From Clostridiaceae bacterium AM27-36LB (GTDB lineage Bacteria; Bacillota; Clostridia; Lachnospirales; Lachnospiraceae), in assembly GCA_003480725.1 (NCBI GenBank), contig QUJQ01000001.1, forward strand, positions 310,001 to 374,000: a stretch of DNA of 64,000 nt. The letters are read 5' to 3'. Position numbers and translations under genes: made by a program. A model generated the notes under the pieces. It made no database searches and had not been told where the DNA came from. It worked only from the letters and a program-made list of their open reading frames with translations. Shown piece after piece: positions 60,496-64,000 of the stretch. Within the stretch, counting starts at the first letter, position 1; each line of letters opens with the position of its first letter.

Positions 60496-61431
60496 ATGAA
60501 TGAATTAATTAAAGACCTGGGTCTTCTGATCAATGCGACCCTGATCGCGACTCCGCCGCTTCTTCTGGCAGCACTTGGCTCCTGCTTCTCTGAGCGGAGC
60601 GGAGTGGTCAATATCGGTATCGAGGGTATGATGACCATCGGAGCCTTCACCGGAGCGGTCATGGGACTGACCACCGGCAACGGCTGGATCGCATTCCTGT
60701 GTGCAGGACTGGCAGGTGCCCTGTTCGGACTGATCCATGCATTTGCATGTATTTCCTGCCATGCAGACCAGACTATCGCCGGTACAGCCATCAACTTCTT
60801 AGGACCGGGTCTTGCCCTGTTCCTCTGCAAAGCAATGTACAGCAATTCTTCTGATACACCGGCCATGGATCCCAGCTGTAAGCTGCCAAAGCTGTTCGAG
60901 GGCGTGTTCCCGACCGGATCCTTCTGGAACAACGTACTGAATGTATATGCGGTTGCGTATCTGGTATTTGTGCTTGCCTTTGTCTGCTGGTTTGTATTTT
61001 ATAAGACCAGATTTGGTGCTCACTTAAGAGCAGTGGGCGAGCATCCGGAAGCATGCGAGTCTCTGGGAATCGATGTATATAAGGTCCGTTACACCTGTGT
61101 GATCCTGTCTGGATTCCTGGCAGGACTTGGCGGAGCATTCGTGACCCTGGCAACCATCAACCAGTTCCGTCCCAGCGTTATCGTGGGACAGGGCTTCATT
61201 GCCATTGCGGCAGTGATCTTTGGCAAGTTCTCTCCAGAGGGCGCGACCAAGGCATGTCTGCTGTTCGGACTTTGCAGTGGTATCCGTTCCCTGGCAGCCC
61301 AGAGCAATGTGGTATCCCCGAACCTGATTTCCATGATCCCGTATGTGGTGACCATCATCGCACTGGTACTGTTCGTTGGAAAAGCCCATACACCGGCAGC
61401 CAACGGCAAGATTTTCGTGAAATCCAAGTAA
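60496..61431 (+). CDS. Nucleoside ABC importer permease 2 (NupQ-like)
   Basis: 311 residues, about eight helices. The BPD_transp_2 motif FSERSGVVNIGIEGMMTIGAF, then GLGGAFVTLATINQFRPSVIVGQGFIAIAAVIFGKFSPEG. It starts one base after the previous stop and is followed by the operon terminator. Confidence 0.94.
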   Translation: MNELIKDLGLLINATLIATPPLLLAALGSCFSERSGVVNIGIEGMMTIGAFTGAVMGLTTGNGWIAFLCAGLAGALFGLIHAFACISCHADQTIAGTAINFLGPGLALFLCKAMYSNSSDTPAMDPSCKLPKLFEGVFPTGSFWNNVLNVYAVAYLVFVLAFVCWFVFYKTRFGAHLRAVGEHPEACESLGIDVYKVRYTCVILSGFLAGLGGAFVTLATINQFRPSVIVGQGFIAIAAVIFGKFSPEGATKACLLFGLCSGIRSLAAQSNVVSPNLISMIPYVVTIIALVLFVGKAHTPAANGKIFVKSK

Positions 61432-61461
61432 TTTATAAAAGAATATAAAAATGTTCTGAAT

Positions 61462-61496
61462 AACTGACAGGTGTCCTTTGACCCTGTCAGTTTTTG
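61462..61496 (+). terminator. Terminator of the nucleoside importer operon
   Basis: AACTGACAGG (61462-61471) pairs with CCTGTCAGTT (61483-61492); the T-run starts in the right arm. Confidence 0.85.
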
Positions 61497-61603
61497 TTCT
61501 GTCAGAAAATTATACATTTTTCTATTCGTGAATATCACCAAATTCACATATCAATTCTTATCGATAGTCACGAAAAAATTTTAAAACTGCCAAATGGCAA
61601 GAA

Positions 61604-61632
61604 AAAGGACTTAAAACTGACATTTGTCCTTT
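61604..61632 (+). promoter_or_regulatory. Dyad upstream of the Crp/Fnr-type regulator
   Basis: AAAGGAC (61604-61610), 15-bp spacer, GTCCTTT (61626-61632), just before a TATAAA (61653-61658). TGCC-AAAT-GGCA lies close by upstream. Possible operators for autoregulation; not assignable to a known family. Confidence 0.35.
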
Positions 61633-61680
61633 CTTAGCTGTGAGAAATGTGGTATAAATAAAGTAGAAAATGAAAAGAAA

Positions 61681-62418
61681 ATGGATAAATTAACCAAAAT
61701 GAGTGAAGCAGATGAAATCATTCGAAAACTGAATACGGAACAGCGGGATTACCTGAACCGTTACTTTGCTCATGCACCGGAAAGTGTGACTGGAAGTATG
61801 CAGGTGGTACGGATGCCGGAAGGAACAACATTTATTCAGGAAGGAATGCCAGTGGACAAAGTGTATGTTCTTCTGAAGGGATGCGTTTCCGCAGTCGACT
61901 ACCGGGTACGGGAAACGGTCTATGGTTTTTGTCATTTTAATCCTATTGAGACATTTGGTGCTATGGAAATCTTAGGACATATGGATCAGTACCGGACTAC
62001 GCTGGCAACAACCAGAGACAGCTTATTTCTGAAGATACCGAGAGATTCCTTTGAAAAATGGATTCTTAAAGATGTGGATGCCCTGCAGATGGAGACAGAG
62101 CGGATTATCGGGTATCTGTTGGATCAGTCCAGAAAAGAGCGACTTTATGTACTGCTTCCCGGAAATGAACGGGTTTATCTCATCCTTACAAATTTGTATG
62201 AGACCTATGGAAAGTTCGATACTTACAGTGTGTATATGAGCCGGAAGGATTTCTCGGAGGTTACAGGATTATCGGAGCGGACGATCACCAGAGCTTTGAA
62301 GGAACTGGAGGAAAAAAATCTTATCACCAGAAATGGCTGGAATATCGTAATGACATGGAATCAATATAACAAGATCAAAAAACTGATGAAAGATCAAATC
62401 AACGAAATGGGGGAATGA
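61681..62418 (+). CDS. Crp/Fnr-family regulator of the nucleoside block
   Basis: About 245 residues. N-terminal cNMP-like barrel (VRMPEGTTFIQEGMPVDKVYVLLKGCVSAVD) and a C-terminal helix-turn-helix (YMSRKDFSEVTGLSERTITRALKELEEKNLI). The start is uncertain (61681 or 61699) because no strong site is seen. Its stop lies 3 bp before uridine phosphorylase, so it probably controls nucleoside catabolism and is itself cotranscribed with it. The effector is unknown. Confidence 0.85.
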   Translation: MDKLTKMSEADEIIRKLNTEQRDYLNRYFAHAPESVTGSMQVVRMPEGTTFIQEGMPVDKVYVLLKGCVSAVDYRVRETVYGFCHFNPIETFGAMEILGHMDQYRTTLATTRDSLFLKIPRDSFEKWILKDVDALQMETERIIGYLLDQSRKERLYVLLPGNERVYLILTNLYETYGKFDTYSVYMSRKDFSEVTGLSERTITRALKELEEKNLITRNGWNIVMTWNQYNKIKKLMKDQINEMGE

Positions 62419-62421
62419 CAG

Positions 62422-63195
62422 ATGAAATATTCAGAAAATCCAGATAAACAGTATCACATCCAGGTAGGAGAGGGTGACGTTGGAAAATACGTGATCCTGC
62501 CGGGTGATCCGAAGCGTTGTGCCAAGATCGCTACATATTTTGATGATGCGAAGCTGGTGGCTGACAGCCGTGAGTATGTGACCTACACCGGATATCTTGA
62601 CGGCGTAAAGGTAAGTGTTACATCAACTGGTATTGGAGGTCCGTCCGCATCTATCGCCATGGAAGAACTGGTAAAATGTGGTGCAGACACTTTTATCCGT
62701 GTAGGCACCTGCGGTGGTATGCAGCTTGATGTGAAGAGCTCTGATGTTGTGATCGCCAGCGGAGCTATCCGTATGGAAGGAACCAGTAAGGAATATGCGC
62801 CCATCGAATTTCCGGCAGTGGCGGACATTGACATTGTCAATGCATTGAGAGCTTCTGCGAAGGAACTGGGGCAGAGATCACACGTGGGAGTTGTGCAGTG
62901 TAAAGATGCATTTTATGGACAGCATTCACCGGAGACTATGCCGGTCAGCTATGAACTGCTGAACAAATGGGAAGCGTGGAAACGCCTTGGATGTCTGGCA
63001 TCCGAGATGGAATCTGCAGCACTGTTTATCGTGGCAAGCACACTGCATGTTCGCTGCGGATCTGTATTTCTGGTAATGGCCAATCAGGAGAGAGAAAAAC
63101 AGGGGCTTGATAACCCGGTAGCACATGACACAGATATGGCCATCCGTGTGGCGATTGAAGCAATCCGTAAACTGATCAAAGAAGATGCCGAGTAG
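62422..63195 (+). CDS. udp: Uridine phosphorylase
   Basis: 257 residues, PNP/UDP family [16 protein letters not shown] (phosphate-binding), [32 protein letters not shown], the uridine-type insert [17 protein letters not shown] and the nucleoside-binding EMESAALF. It cleaves uridine with phosphate to uracil and ribose-1-phosphate. It directly follows the Crp/Fnr-type regulator. Confidence 0.93.
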   Translation: MKYSENPDKQYHIQVGEGDVGKYVILPGDPKRCAKIATYFDDAKLVADSREYVTYTGYLDGVKVSVTSTGIGGPSASIAMEELVKCGADTFIRVGTCGGMQLDVKSSDVVIASGAIRMEGTSKEYAPIEFPAVADIDIVNALRASAKELGQRSHVGVVQCKDAFYGQHSPETMPVSYELLNKWEAWKRLGCLASEMESAALFIVASTLHVRCGSVFLVMANQEREKQGLDNPVAHDTDMAIRVAIEAIRKLIKEDAE

Positions 63196-63281
63196 TAATC
63201 ACGCAGAGTCACATTCGTAAAATTGCCTATGCATGGCTCTGCAATTTGCAATTTATATCACATGAGGAGGAATCAATAACA

Positions 63282-64000
63282 ATGCGTGACATTTCTATGG
63301 AAAGAGTCAATGAAACAAGAAAGAACATTCTGGAAATTATCGAGAGTGCAACCCTGACACATGAGCAGAAACTGACCTGTCTGGCGAATCAGGCAGATTC
63401 TCTGATGGAGGTGCTTGATCTTCCGGAAGGGCTGGATGAGCTTCTGAACGTGCCCATCGACCGTAAATGTATCTGCGATCTGTCCGAGGGACATGCGCCT
63501 ATGCGTCCCCGTTACATTATCCCAGATTATGCCAAATTCCTGAAGGAGGGAAGTAAGTTTCTGCAGCTGGATCCGCCGACGGATCTTTATGAGGCACTGA
63601 ACAGCCTGATGATCTTCTACAAACATGTGCCAAGCGTTACCAACTATCCGGTATATGTAGGTCAGCTGGATGAATTGCTGGAGCCGTATATCGATACGGT
63701 AGATGAGGCACAGGCAAAGAAAATGCTGAAGCTGTTCCTGACGCAGATGGATCGCACCATTCTGGATTCCTTTTCACATGCAAATATCGGACCGAGAGAG
63801 ACCAAGGCTGGACGTCTTCTTCTGGAAGCAGAGAAAGAGCTGGAAAATGCAGTTCCGAACTTAAGCTTTAAATACGATGAGGATATCACACCGGATGATT
63901 TTGCACTGAAAGCCATCGACTGTGCCATGTACAGTGCAAAGCCAAGCTTTGCAAATCATAAGATGTTCAAGAGCGAGCTGGGTGAGAATTATGTGATCGC
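63282..64000 (+). CDS. yjjI: YjjI-family glycyl radical enzyme, 3' end cut by the window
   Basis: The first 239 residues are present. CICDLSEGHAPMRPRYIIPDYAKFLKEGSKFL and FYKHVPSVTNYPVYVGQLDELLEPYI match the conserved N-terminal part of E. coli YjjI (DUF3029), as I recall that sequence. The glycyl radical loop would be near the C-terminus, outside the window, and a YjjW-type activase would be expected next. GAGGAGG precedes the ATG. The function is unknown, but in enterobacteria yjjI also lies beside nucleoside catabolism genes, as here beside udp. Confidence 0.88.
   Translation, partial: MRDISMERVNETRKNILEIIESATLTHEQKLTCLANQADSLMEVLDLPEGLDELLNVPIDRKCICDLSEGHAPMRPRYIIPDYAKFLKEGSKFLQLDPPTDLYEALNSLMIFYKHVPSVTNYPVYVGQLDELLEPYIDTVDEAQAKKMLKLFLTQMDRTILDSFSHANIGPRETKAGRLLLEAEKELENAVPNLSFKYDEDITPDDFALKAIDCAMYSAKPSFANHKMFKSELGENYVI

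Noticed and set aside
1..64000. CRISPR arrays, tRNA or rRNA genes, insertion sequences
   Set aside because: No regularly spaced repeats, no cloverleaf with a CCA-type end and no transposase-like protein were seen; a tRNAscan or Infernal run would settle the RNA genes.

Overview
The window looks like a chromosomal segment of a Gram-positive gut anaerobe of the Lachnospiraceae (Clostridia). The evidence is AGGAGG-type ribosome binding sites and TTGnnn-N17-TATAAT promoters throughout, a monomeric [FeFe]-hydrogenase, a Lachnospiraceae-like porphyrin/corrin operon, cysteine lipoproteins with Firmicutes-type lipoboxes, a BirA-type biotin operator, and a YjjI-type glycyl radical enzyme. The species call is inference; no rRNA or tRNA gene is present to anchor it.

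Layout. 1-13.1 kb is an accessory-looking transport island. It holds the end of one peptide/nickel-type ABC importer, two small membrane proteins, a MATE pump plus SAM methyltransferase leading into a second complete ABC importer (permeases, binding protein, two ATPases), a threonine-synthase-like PLP enzyme, a cysteine-less DJ-1-like protein, and a 44-codon ORF with a LysR regulator. A second MATE plus a related methyltransferase lies at 18.7-20.9 kb. Seven promoters in this region share a gapless 16-bp element (CCCCCnnnGGGGCTTG-like) whose last three bases are the start of the -35 box, with the -10 16-18 bp further on. This looks like one undescribed regulon and is the main discovery of the window.

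13.2-18.4 kb holds an SdpR/SdpI-type operon that ends in a RelA/SpoT-like protein. It also holds a reverse-strand four-gene operon with a precorrin-2 methyltransferase, an ABC-2 exporter and an anchored Shp/NEAT-like surface protein. 20.9-28.5 kb has a sodium:neurotransmitter-symporter-type transporter, the hydrogenase, BioY, an MntR-like regulator, a MoxR/VWA pair and a phosphodiesterase. 28.6-34.1 kb has a polar amino acid ABC transporter, secG, rnr and smpB.

34.1-41.1 kb is a tetrapyrrole/cobalamin operon: cbiF, hemA, cbiH, a hemC-cobA-hemD triple fusion, cobD and a ComB-like gene, closed by a terminator. 41.2-46.8 kb has a two-component system, a purine permease, greA and a Crh-like HPr protein. 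46.8-48.2 kb is an XRE/DUF6036-like pair whose second gene is split by one in-frame stop. 48.2-56.5 kb is housekeeping: argH, a nitrilase-family hydrolase, a small alarmone synthetase, a Crp-type regulator, DUF362, hflX, map and add.

56.6-64 kb is a nucleoside salvage block. It holds a BMP-type nucleoside ABC importer, a Crp/Fnr regulator, uridine phosphorylase and the start of a YjjI-family glycyl radical enzyme. With adenosine deaminase and the purine permease it makes a coherent purine/pyrimidine scavenging set.
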